Under the pieces are notes generated by a model. That model searched no databases and was not told the DNA's origin. It saw only the letters and a list, made by a program, of their open reading frames with translations. Position numbers and translations under genes: made by a program. Shown here piece by piece: positions 38,618 to 45,288 of a stretch of 64,000 nucleotides of DNA. Source of the DNA: Curtobacterium sp. UCD-KPL2560 (GTDB lineage Bacteria > Actinomycetota > Actinomycetes > Actinomycetales > Microbacteriaceae); the NCBI RefSeq assembly GCF_001705035.1, contig NZ_MCIG01000007.1, positions 1-64,000 of the forward strand, read 5' to 3'. The number at the start of each line of letters is the position of its first letter. Position 1 is the first letter of the stretch.

Positions 38618-38773
38618 ATGCGCTGGGAATACCTCACGACGCCGCTGATCATCCACAACACGACCGCGATCCTCAACAACTTCGGGGACGAGGGCTGGGA
38701 GCTGGTCCAGGTCGTCACCGGCCCCGAGGGCGGGCTCGTCGCCTACCTCAAGCGTCCGAGGGCCGAGGCGTGA
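38618..38773 (+). CDS. DUF4177-type small protein
   Basis: A 51-residue protein beginning MRWEYLTTPLIIHNTTAI and containing GDEGWELVQVV and LVAYLKRP, the pattern of the DUF4177 family. Function unknown; it is usually found directly before ridA in Actinobacteria (from memory). AAGGA at 38605-38609 lies eight bases upstream of this ATG; the ATG three bases earlier is possible too. Its TGA overlaps the GTG of ridA, so they are coupled. Confidence 0.85.
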   Translation: MRWEYLTTPLIIHNTTAILNNFGDEGWELVQVVTGPEGGLVAYLKRPRAEA

Positions 38774-39231
38774 GCGTCGCCGCCCGACTGGCCGAGCTCG
38801 GCCTGACGCTGCCGCCCGTCGCGGCACCCGTCGCCGCCTACGTCCCGGCGGTCGTGTCCGGGCACCACGTGTACACGGCGGGACAGCTCCCGTTCGTGGA
38901 CGGAGCCCTCCCCGTCACGGGCAAGGTCGGCGCCGACGTCGACGCCGAGACCGCGACCGCGCAGGCGCGGACCGCGGCGCTCAACGCCCTCGCGGCCGTC
39001 GAGTCGGTCGCCGGGTCGCTCGACCGCGTCGCCCGGGTCGTCAAGGTCACCGTGTTCGTGGCGTCCGACCCCTCCTTCACCGGCCAGCCCGGGGTCGCCA
39101 ACGGCGCGTCCACCCTGGTCGGCGACGTCTTCGGTGAGGCCGGCGTCCACGCGCGCAGCGCGGTGGGCGTCGCCGTCCTGCCGCTGGACGCACCGGTCGA
39201 GGTCGAGCTCGTCGTCGAACTGACCGACTGA
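38770..39231 (+). CDS. RidA-family protein
   Basis: A 153-residue member of the RidA/YjgF-like family, the slightly longer branch that starts RLAELGLTLPPVAAPVAAYVP. Segments VYTAGQLPFVDG and VARVVKVTVFVAS are family landmarks. True RidA enzymes hydrolyse reactive enamines/imines; this branch lacks a tested activity. The GTG overlaps the stop of the DUF4177 gene. A hairpin lies between it and the convergent acs gene. Confidence 0.88.
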   Translation: MSVAARLAELGLTLPPVAAPVAAYVPAVVSGHHVYTAGQLPFVDGALPVTGKVGADVDAETATAQARTAALNALAAVESVAGSLDRVARVVKVTVFVASDPSFTGQPGVANGASTLVGDVFGEAGVHARSAVGVAVLPLDAPVEVELVVELTD

Positions 39232-39251
39232 CGGCGGTTCCCCGCCCCGTC

Positions 39252-39299
39252 ACGCAGGTCGCGCCTCCAGTCCGGTCGGACGGGAGGCGCGACCTGCGT
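39252..39299. terminator. Bidirectional hairpin between ridA and acs
   Basis: ACGCAGGTCGCGCCTCC at 39252-39268 pairs perfectly with 39283-39299. The loop and inner arm contain the CGGACGGGAGGC element of the palindrome family. It lies between two convergent genes. Confidence 0.85.
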
Positions 39300-39307
39300 C
39301 CGGCGGC

Positions 39308-41260
39308 CTACATCAGTTCCGCGATGGTCGCCATGATCGTCGGGTCGGCCAGCGTCGTCGTGTCGCCGATGCGGCGGCCCTCGGCCGCGTCGCGGAGCAG
39401 ACGGCGCATGATCTTGCCGGACCGCGTCTTCGGGAGCTCCGGCACGACGACCACCTGGCGTGGTTTCGCGATCGCGCCGATCCGCTTGCCGACCCAGTCG
39501 CGCAGTTCCTTCGCGACCGCGTCGCGGTCCGCGCCCTCCGCCGCCTCGGCGGTGAGGATGACGAACGCGACGACGGCCTGACCGGTGGTCTCGTCGGCGG
39601 CGCCGACGACGGCGGCCTCGGCGACGCCCTCGTGGCCGACGAGCGCGGACTCGATCTCGGCCGTCGACAGGCGGTGGCCCGACACGTTCATGACGTCGTC
39701 GACGCGACCCTGCACCCAGAGGTCGCCCTCGCCGTCGAGCCGCGCACCGTCGCCCGCGAAGTAGCGGCCGGGGAAGCGTGACCAGTAGGTCTCGACGAAG
39801 CGGTCCGGGTCGTTCCAGATGCCGCGGGCCATCGACGGCCAGGGCTCGGTGATGGTGAGGTACCCGCTCTCACCGGGGTCGGCGCGGTGGCCGTCCTCGT
39901 CCACGATCTCCGCGACGATGCCGGGCAGCGGGGTCTGGGCCGCGCCGGGCTTGAGCTTCGTGACGCCCGGCAGCGCCGAGATCATGATGGCGCCGGTCTC
40001 GGTCTGCCACCACGTGTCGACGATCGGCGTGCGGTCGTGGCCGATGACCTGGCGGTACCACTGCCACGCCTCGGGGTTGATCGGTTCGCCGACGCTGCCG
40101 AGCAGTCGGAGGGACTCGAGGCTGCGGGCCTCGGGGATCTGCCGTCCGGCCTTCATCGCGGCCCGCACCGCGGTCGGGGCGGTGTAGAGGACGGTGACGC
40201 CGTAGGTGTCGACGACGTCCCACCACCGGCCGGGCTTCGGCTCGTCCGGGGTGCCCTCGTACAGGACCTGTGTGACGCCGTTCGCGAGCGGCCCGTAGAC
40301 GACGTAGGAGTGCCCGGTGATCCAGCCGATGTCGGCCGTGCACCAGTAGACGTCCTTCTCCGGGTGCATGTCGAAGACGTTGCGGTGCGTGTACGCGGCC
40401 TGGGTCAGGTAGCCGCCCGAGGTGTGCACGATGCCCTTCGGCTTCCCGGTCGTGCCCGACGTGTAGAGGATGAACAGGGGGTTCTCGGCCGGGAACGGCT
40501 GCGCCTCGTGCTCGGGGGCGGCCTTCGCCAGCTCGTCGTGCCACCAGCGGTCGCGCTCGGTCCACCCGACCCGGTTGCCGCCGCGCTTCACGACGAGGAC
40601 GTGCTCGACGGAGTCGGTCCCGGGGCCCGCGAGCGCCTCGTCCACCGCCGGCTTGAGCGGTGAGACGGCACCGCGTCGCCAGCCGCCGTCCGCGGTCACG
40701 ACGACCTTCGCGCCGGCGTCCTCGATGCGCGTGCGGAGGCTCTCGGCGCTGAAGCCGCCGAAGACGACCGAGTGCACGGCGCCGATCCGGGCGACCGCGA
40801 GCATCGTGACGACGGCCTCGGGGATGAGCGGCAGGTAGACGACGACGCGGTCGCCCGCACCGACGCCGAGGTCCGTCAGCATGTTCGCCGCGCGCTGGAC
40901 GTCGGCGGTCAGCTCGGCGTAGGTGATCCGACGCGTGTCGCCCGGTGCGCCCTCGAAGTGGATCGCCACCCGGTCGCCGTTTCCCGCGCGCACGTGGCGG
41001 TCGAGGCAGTTCTCGGCGACGTTGAGCGTGCCGTCGTCGAACCACTTCGCGAACGGGGCACCGGACCAGTCGAGGGTCCGGGTGAACGGCGTGCGCCAGT
41101 CGAGCAGGGTCCGGGCCTGGTCGGCCCAGAACGCCTCGCGGTCGGCGGCGGCCGACTCGTGCAGGTCCGCGTGGGCGACGGCGTCCGCGACGAACTCGGC
41201 GGGCGGCGCGAAGGTCGGGCCGTCCTCGTGACGGGCGTCGGCCTGGGTCGGTGTGGACAT
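39308..41260 (-). CDS. acs: Acetyl-CoA synthetase
   Basis: A 650-residue AMP-forming ligase making acetyl-CoA from acetate, ATP and CoA. The ATP-binding loop is YTSGTTGKPKG; other family motifs are DIGWITGHSY, DTWWQTETG and GRVDDVMNVSGHRL. The C-terminal PKTRSGKIMRR contains the lysine that is acetylated to switch the enzyme off in many bacteria. It provides the high-affinity acetate route, complementing pta-ackA in this window. The upstream gap on its 5' side holds the 6C-type RNA and the Tad operon on the other strand. Confidence 0.97.
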   Translation of the reverse strand: MSTPTQADARHEDGPTFAPPAEFVADAVAHADLHESAAADREAFWADQARTLLDWRTPFTRTLDWSGAPFAKWFDDGTLNVAENCLDRHVRAGNGDRVAIHFEGAPGDTRRITYAELTADVQRAANMLTDLGVGAGDRVVVYLPLIPEAVVTMLAVARIGAVHSVVFGGFSAESLRTRIEDAGAKVVVTADGGWRRGAVSPLKPAVDEALAGPGTDSVEHVLVVKRGGNRVGWTERDRWWHDELAKAAPEHEAQPFPAENPLFILYTSGTTGKPKGIVHTSGGYLTQAAYTHRNVFDMHPEKDVYWCTADIGWITGHSYVVYGPLANGVTQVLYEGTPDEPKPGRWWDVVDTYGVTVLYTAPTAVRAAMKAGRQIPEARSLESLRLLGSVGEPINPEAWQWYRQVIGHDRTPIVDTWWQTETGAIMISALPGVTKLKPGAAQTPLPGIVAEIVDEDGHRADPGESGYLTITEPWPSMARGIWNDPDRFVETYWSRFPGRYFAGDGARLDGEGDLWVQGRVDDVMNVSGHRLSTAEIESALVGHEGVAEAAVVGAADETTGQAVVAFVILTAEAAEGADRDAVAKELRDWVGKRIGAIAKPRQVVVVPELPKTRSGKIMRRLLRDAAEGRRIGDTTTLADPTIMATIAELM

Positions 41261-41405
41261 CGGGGTCCTCTCGCGTCGTTGCGGCAGGGGTGCAGTCGGA
41301 GACTACCCCTCGGGGAGGGGTGGGCCGGCGGGGCGGCCGGGGTGTGTGCGCTGTCCGGGCGGTGTCCGGGTCAGCGTGGGTGGATCGGTTCGGCCGGGTC
41401 CGGGG

Positions 41406-41436
41406 TTGCCGAGCACGGGGCGTCATGGGGTACACT
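41406..41436 (+). promoter_or_regulatory. Promoter of the 6C-type RNA
   Basis: TTGCCG at 41406-41411 and TACACT at 41431-41436 form a -35/-10 pair with a 19-base spacer, upstream of the two C-loop hairpins. Confidence 0.6.
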
Positions 41437-41442
41437 TGTCCT

Positions 41443-41545
41443 CGCCGGACTCGTTTCCGGTGGCATCGGCTCGGATTCCCCCCAATCCGCTGGTGTCCAG
41501 GCGGCACCAGTTCCCCCCAACCGGTGCCGCCTCTTCTTTTTCCCC
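41443..41545 (+). ncRNA. 6C-type small RNA
   Basis: Two hairpins each display exactly six cytosines in the loop: CGGATT-CCCCCC-AATCCG at 41472-41489, and a longer stem at 41499-41532 with C6 at 41513-41518 and one A-C mismatch. The second stem is followed by CTTCTTTTT, a true intrinsic terminator, rare in this genome. This matches the actinobacterial 6C RNA family, a regulator thought to act through its C-rich loops on G-rich ribosome-binding regions. From memory, the mycobacterial member (B11) also lies beside the Tad locus. The 5' end is inferred from the promoter. The rest of the gap, 41546-41838, holds nothing I recognise. Confidence 0.88.
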
Positions 41546-41838
41546 GACGGGTGTCGCAGAACCCGCCGTGCGGTCCGGGCGCGATCCGCGCGCTGGTGCC
41601 GAACGGTGGACAGGTCTGTCCACGCGTCGACGGACACGCGCCGCGGCCGTCGAGCCCGGAGCGAGGTACTTGCGAGGGCCTCCCGAGCTCCCGTCGGTGT
41701 ACCGCGGTGCCCTGCCCGCCGGTCAGCCGAACGGGGTACGGGATTGCGTTTCGGGGGACAAAACAGCCATCGGCTGGGGACAGCGGCGAACGATCCACGT
41801 GCTGGTCCGCGGTGCGCCGTCCGTGCCGAGGCGCTGCC

Positions 41839-41844
41839 TACCGT
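41839..41844 (+). promoter_or_regulatory. -10 hexamer TACCGT of a likely leaderless Tad transcript
   Basis: TACCGT lies seven bases before the tadA ATG. Confidence 0.45.
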
Positions 41845-41851
41845 GCCGTCC

Positions 41852-43261
41852 ATGCACCGACACCGAGCCGACGGACCGCCCGACCCCGCGCCACGACGTC
41901 GCGCCGCCACGACGCGGGGCGCCGGCCGCGAGCGGGACGGGCCAGCGGGCGGTGGGGGCACCGGCATCCGCAGGGTCGACCCGGTCGGTGGCAGCGACGA
42001 CCGGGCGACCGCCCCCGTGACCGCTGCCGCGACCGGACGCGCGACCGCTGACGTGGCCGGACGGGCGACCGCCGCCGTCACCGGAGCGGTCGGTCGAGGC
42101 GCCGGCCCGTCGCCCGTCGTCGACCGGCCGCCCGTGCCGGCCCGGTCGGCGGTCGCCGTGCGCTCGGCGGTCGACTGCCCGGCTCGGGACCCACGCGCGG
42201 CGGTCGCGGGACGGACCGACGACGGCGGGCGCCCGGACGGCGCCGCACCCGAGCGGCGGGGCGCCCGACGGAGCAGGACCGCCGTCCACGACCCCCCGTT
42301 CCTGCCGCGCGTCGGCAGCCCCACACGCCGACGGGCGGTCGACGCGGCGGCCTTCGAGGAGCTGGCGGCCGTCGTCGCGGACGCCGAGGTGACCGACGTG
42401 CTGGTCGTCGGCGACTCCGGCACCTGGGTGGACCGTGGACTCGGACTCGAGCGGGCCGGGCCGATCCTGCCCGAGCGGCGCGTCCGTGCGCTCGCAGCCG
42501 AGCTCGTGGCGCTCGGGGGACGCCACGTCGACGAGACGACCCCGTGCGCGGACGTCCGGTTCGGCGACGGGATCCGGGTCCACGCCGTCCTCGCACCCGT
42601 CGCGGTGCACGGCACGGCGCTCTCGGTCCGACTCCCGCGGCCGGAACGGCCGACGTTGGCAGCCCTCGAACGCACCGGCACCTTCCGGCTCGTCGGGCGC
42701 ACGGTGCTCGAGGACGCCGTCGCGGCGCGGCGGAACCTCGTCGTCACCGGGGCGACCGGCAGCGGCAAGACGACCGTGCTGGGCGCACTGCTCGCCGCCG
42801 TGCCCAGCACCGAACGGATCGTGACGGTCGAGGACCTCGCAGAACTGCGGATCGACCACCCGCACGTCGTCGCGCTCGAGGCACGTCAGTCGAACGCGGA
42901 GGGCGTGGGCGCGATCGGGCTCGACCGCCTGGTGCGTGAGGCGCTGCGGATGCGCCCGGACCGGATCGTCGTGGGGGAGTGTCGCGGCGCGGAGGTGCGC
43001 GAGCTCCTGTCCGCGTTGAACACCGGGCACGACGGCGGCGCCGGCACGCTCCACGCGAACGGCCTGGCCGACGTCCCGGCGCGACTCGAGGCGCTCGGTG
43101 CGACCGCGGGGTGGAGCCCGGACGCCCTCGCGCGACAGGTCGTCAGCGCCCTCGACCTCGTCGTGCACGTGGAGCGGCACGGTCGGTGGCGCGGCGTCAC
43201 CGCGCTCGGGGCGTTCGCACTCGAGGACGGCCGGCTCGTCGTGCGCCGTGTGGACCGGTGA
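41852..43261 (+). CDS. Tad/Flp pilus secretion ATPase (TadA/CpaF-like)
   Basis: A 469-residue ATPase. Residues 1-150 are an Arg/Ala/Pro/Thr-rich low-complexity leader with RATA-type repeats. The secretion ATPase core (about 155-469) has Walker A GATGSGKT at 300-307, the Asp box VEDLAELRI, Walker B in RIVVGECRG, and the His-box sequence GTLHAN. TadA energises assembly of Flp-type pili at the cytoplasmic membrane. The usual partner Ssd is absent upstream. The ATG follows a TACCGT hexamer by seven bases; starting at a later codon would remove the odd leader. It overlaps the next gene by four bases (GTGA). Confidence 0.88.
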   Translation: MHRHRADGPPDPAPRRRAATTRGAGRERDGPAGGGGTGIRRVDPVGGSDDRATAPVTAAATGRATADVAGRATAAVTGAVGRGAGPSPVVDRPPVPARSAVAVRSAVDCPARDPRAAVAGRTDDGGRPDGAAPERRGARRSRTAVHDPPFLPRVGSPTRRRAVDAAAFEELAAVVADAEVTDVLVVGDSGTWVDRGLGLERAGPILPERRVRALAAELVALGGRHVDETTPCADVRFGDGIRVHAVLAPVAVHGTALSVRLPRPERPTLAALERTGTFRLVGRTVLEDAVAARRNLVVTGATGSGKTTVLGALLAAVPSTERIVTVEDLAELRIDHPHVVALEARQSNAEGVGAIGLDRLVREALRMRPDRIVVGECRGAEVRELLSALNTGHDGGAGTLHANGLADVPARLEALGATAGWSPDALARQVVSALDLVVHVERHGRWRGVTALGAFALEDGRLVVRRVDR

Positions 43262-44133
43262 CGCCGGACGGTCCGGCCGCGGCCCGGGTCCTCGACCGCG
43301 TCGCGGTGCTCGTCGGCGCCGGCGTCCCGCCACCGCGCGCCTGGGAGCTGGTCGGCGGTCGGCCGGCCACGGGCGGTCCGGCGTGGAACGACGTCCGTCT
43401 CGTGCTCGACGTCGCGGAACGGAGCGGCGCGCCGACGGCGGGGACGCTCCGTGGGCTCGCGTCGGCGATGCGCCGGACGTCCGCCGCCGACCGGGCCGTC
43501 CGGGTGGCGCTGGCCGGCCCCCGGGCGAGTGCACGCGTCGTGCTGGCGCTCCCCGCGTTCGGCATCGGGCTCGGCGCCGCGTGGGGTGCCGGGGCCGTCG
43601 AGGTGCTGCTGACGCGGCCGGTCGGCTGGACCTGCGTGGTCGTGGCGGGCGTCCTGGTCGCCGTCGGTCGACGGTGGTCCGGTGTGCTGGTCCGGCGGGC
43701 GAGCCCGGACGGGCGGATCCCCGGCGTCCTGCTCGACGCGTGGGCCGTGGCGCTCGCCGGGGGCGGGTCGTGGTCGAGCGCAGGTGCCACGGTGGCGGCC
43801 GTGCTCGCCGAGCACGGGTTCGACGGCGTCGAGCGTCCGGCACGAGGCGGTTCGCCGGCCGTCGCCCGGGGGCGGGACGCCGCGGCCGACGCCCGCCTGC
43901 ACGAGGTGCTCGACCTGAGCCGACGCGCCGGGGTCCCGGCGGTCCCCCTGCTGCGTGCCGCTGCCGAGGACGTCCGCGACGACGCAGCCGCCGCGGGTCT
44001 CGCAGCCGCGGAACGCCTCGGCGTCCGGCTCGTCCTGCCCCTGGGGGTGTGCGTGCTGCCCGCCTTCGTGCTCGTCGGGGTGGTGCCGGTCGTCGTCGGC
44101 GTCCTCTCCTCCACCGTCGGCGGCCTCGGCTGA
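43258..44133 (+). CDS. Type II secretion F-domain protein (TadB/TadC-like)
   Basis: A 291-residue membrane protein. Hydrophobic helices lie around 95-140 and at the C-terminus (about 255-290). The soluble stretch between carries the F-domain pattern with LLDAWAVALAGG and a second copy around RLHEVLDLSRRAGVP. It forms the inner-membrane platform on which the TadA ATPase acts. Many Actinobacteria have separate TadB and TadC genes; here only one F-domain gene is present. The GTG overlaps the tadA stop. Confidence 0.83.
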   Translation: MTPDGPAAARVLDRVAVLVGAGVPPPRAWELVGGRPATGGPAWNDVRLVLDVAERSGAPTAGTLRGLASAMRRTSAADRAVRVALAGPRASARVVLALPAFGIGLGAAWGAGAVEVLLTRPVGWTCVVVAGVLVAVGRRWSGVLVRRASPDGRIPGVLLDAWAVALAGGGSWSSAGATVAAVLAEHGFDGVERPARGGSPAVARGRDAAADARLHEVLDLSRRAGVPAVPLLRAAAEDVRDDAAAAGLAAAERLGVRLVLPLGVCVLPAFVLVGVVPVVVGVLSSTVGGLG

Positions 44134-44222
44134 CCTGTCCACAGGAAGCGGGATCGGCGCTCTGCGGCAGGCGGAGATCGGCGATCGTCGGAGGACCAGA
44201 CACCGAGCGGAAGGAGCAGGAC

Positions 44223-44444
44223 GTGCAACAGACCATCAACCAGGAGGACACCATCGGACACGAGCGTCGTCGCCGGGGCGTCTCGGTGGTCGACCTCGGC
44301 GACGACCGCGGGTCGGCGACGGCGGAGTACGCGGTCGTGATCCTCGCGGCGGTCGCCTTCGCCGGGGTGCTCGTCGCGGTGATGCGTTCGGGCGAGGTCC
44401 AGCAGATCCTCACGGACCTGGTCCGCGGGGCCCTCACGCCGTGA
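44223..44444 (+). CDS. Flp pilin-like small protein (DUF4244)
   Basis: A 73-residue protein. A charged N-terminus (1-30) ends in DDRGSATAEYAVVILAAVAFAG, where a glycine followed by a Glu-containing hydrophobic helix is the pilin-like processing pattern. It is the probable major Flp pilin or its DUF4244 counterpart. AAGGAG lies six bases before the GTG, the strongest ribosome-binding site in this operon, fitting high expression. It starts 89 bases after the previous gene. Confidence 0.85.
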   Translation: MQQTINQEDTIGHERRRRGVSVVDLGDDRGSATAEYAVVILAAVAFAGVLVAVMRSGEVQQILTDLVRGALTP

Positions 44445-44830
44445 GCGGCACGACTGCTCCGGCCGGTCGGCGTCCGCGCGGAGCCCGCCCGCGACGGGAC
44501 CGGCGTCCCGGGGACCGGGGGAGTGCGACCGTGGAGTTCGCGGTCGCACTGCCCGTCGTCACCCTCGTGGTGCTCGGTCTCGTCACCGCGGTCGTCCTGG
44601 TCGACCGCGTGGGCCGGATGCAGGCCGCCGCGGGGGCGGCGGCGCGCGCGCTCGGCCGTGCCGACGAGGCGGCCGCGACCCGGGCGGTCAGCACCATCGC
44701 CCCCGGTGCGAGCACCACGGTCCGCCGGGTCGACGGCATCGTCTGCGTCGACGTGCACGGGAGCGCCGGCGGCCTGTTCGCCGCGGTGCCCCTGCGCGCC
44801 ACCGGCTGCGCGGCGGACGGCGGCCGGTGA
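44441..44830 (+). CDS. TadE-like pilus assembly protein
   Basis: A 129-residue pseudopilin-like protein. An Arg-rich leader (1-28) precedes GSATVEFAVALPVVTLVVL, the TadE signature with the conserved Glu in the first turn of a single membrane helix. The rest is a small extracytoplasmic domain with two cysteines (in GIVCVDV and TGCAADGG) that may form a disulfide. It overlaps both neighbours by four bases (GTGA). Confidence 0.85.
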   Translation: MSGTTAPAGRRPRGARPRRDRRPGDRGSATVEFAVALPVVTLVVLGLVTAVVLVDRVGRMQAAAGAAARALGRADEAAATRAVSTIAPGASTTVRRVDGIVCVDVHGSAGGLFAAVPLRATGCAADGGR

Positions 44831-45288
44831 ACCGCGGGCTCGCGCGGTCCGAGCGCGGTTCGGCCACGGTCGTGCTCGTCGCCGCGGTCGCACTGGCGTT
44901 GCTGGTCGGCTCGGCAACCGTCCTCGGCGCCCGTTCCCGGGTGCTCGGCGTGCAGGCCCAGGTGGCCGCGGACGCCGGGGCGACCGCGGCCGCCGCTGTC
45001 GCGGTCGGTCGGGTGCCGGGGCGTCCGTGCGTCGTCGCCGACCGTGTCGTCGCGGCCGGCGGTGCGCGGTCGACCTCCTGCGAGACTGCGGGCGCGACCG
45101 CGCGTGTCGCCGTCGAGACCGGATCCGGACCGTTCGTCGCCGACGCGGTCGCCGTCGCCGGTCCCGCCGCCGGGTCGCCCGAACACAGTGTGTATGGTGT
45201 GCACGTCGGCCCCCGGTCACCGTCGTCCCGGTCGACCCGGACCTCGTTGCGGTCCAGGGCCGGCGCGCACCATCGATCAAGGAGTCAC
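44827..45288 (+). CDS. Rv3654c-like TadE/TadG-type protein, open into topA
   Basis: A Tad-operon protein beginning RSERGSATVVLVAAVALALLVG, a pseudopilin-like helix, followed by an Ala-rich domain with RPCVVADRV and a second cysteine, as in the Rv3654c-like family. That family is normally ~115-130 residues and should end near codon 118 (AVAGPAAGSPEH). Here no stop codon occurs: the frame continues through 154 codons and enters topA in phase. The end given is the base before the topA start. Either the stop was lost, giving a read-through fusion, or the base calls contain an error. A TATGGT hexamer at 45192-45197 and AAGGAG at 45279-45284 suggest that topA is made separately. Confidence 0.7.

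Noticed and set aside
41723-45280. Open frame of 1185 codons on the minus strand across the Tad operon
   Set aside because: The plus-strand Tad genes have diagnostic motifs and coupled starts; the antisense product is Arg/Pro-rich with no domain.
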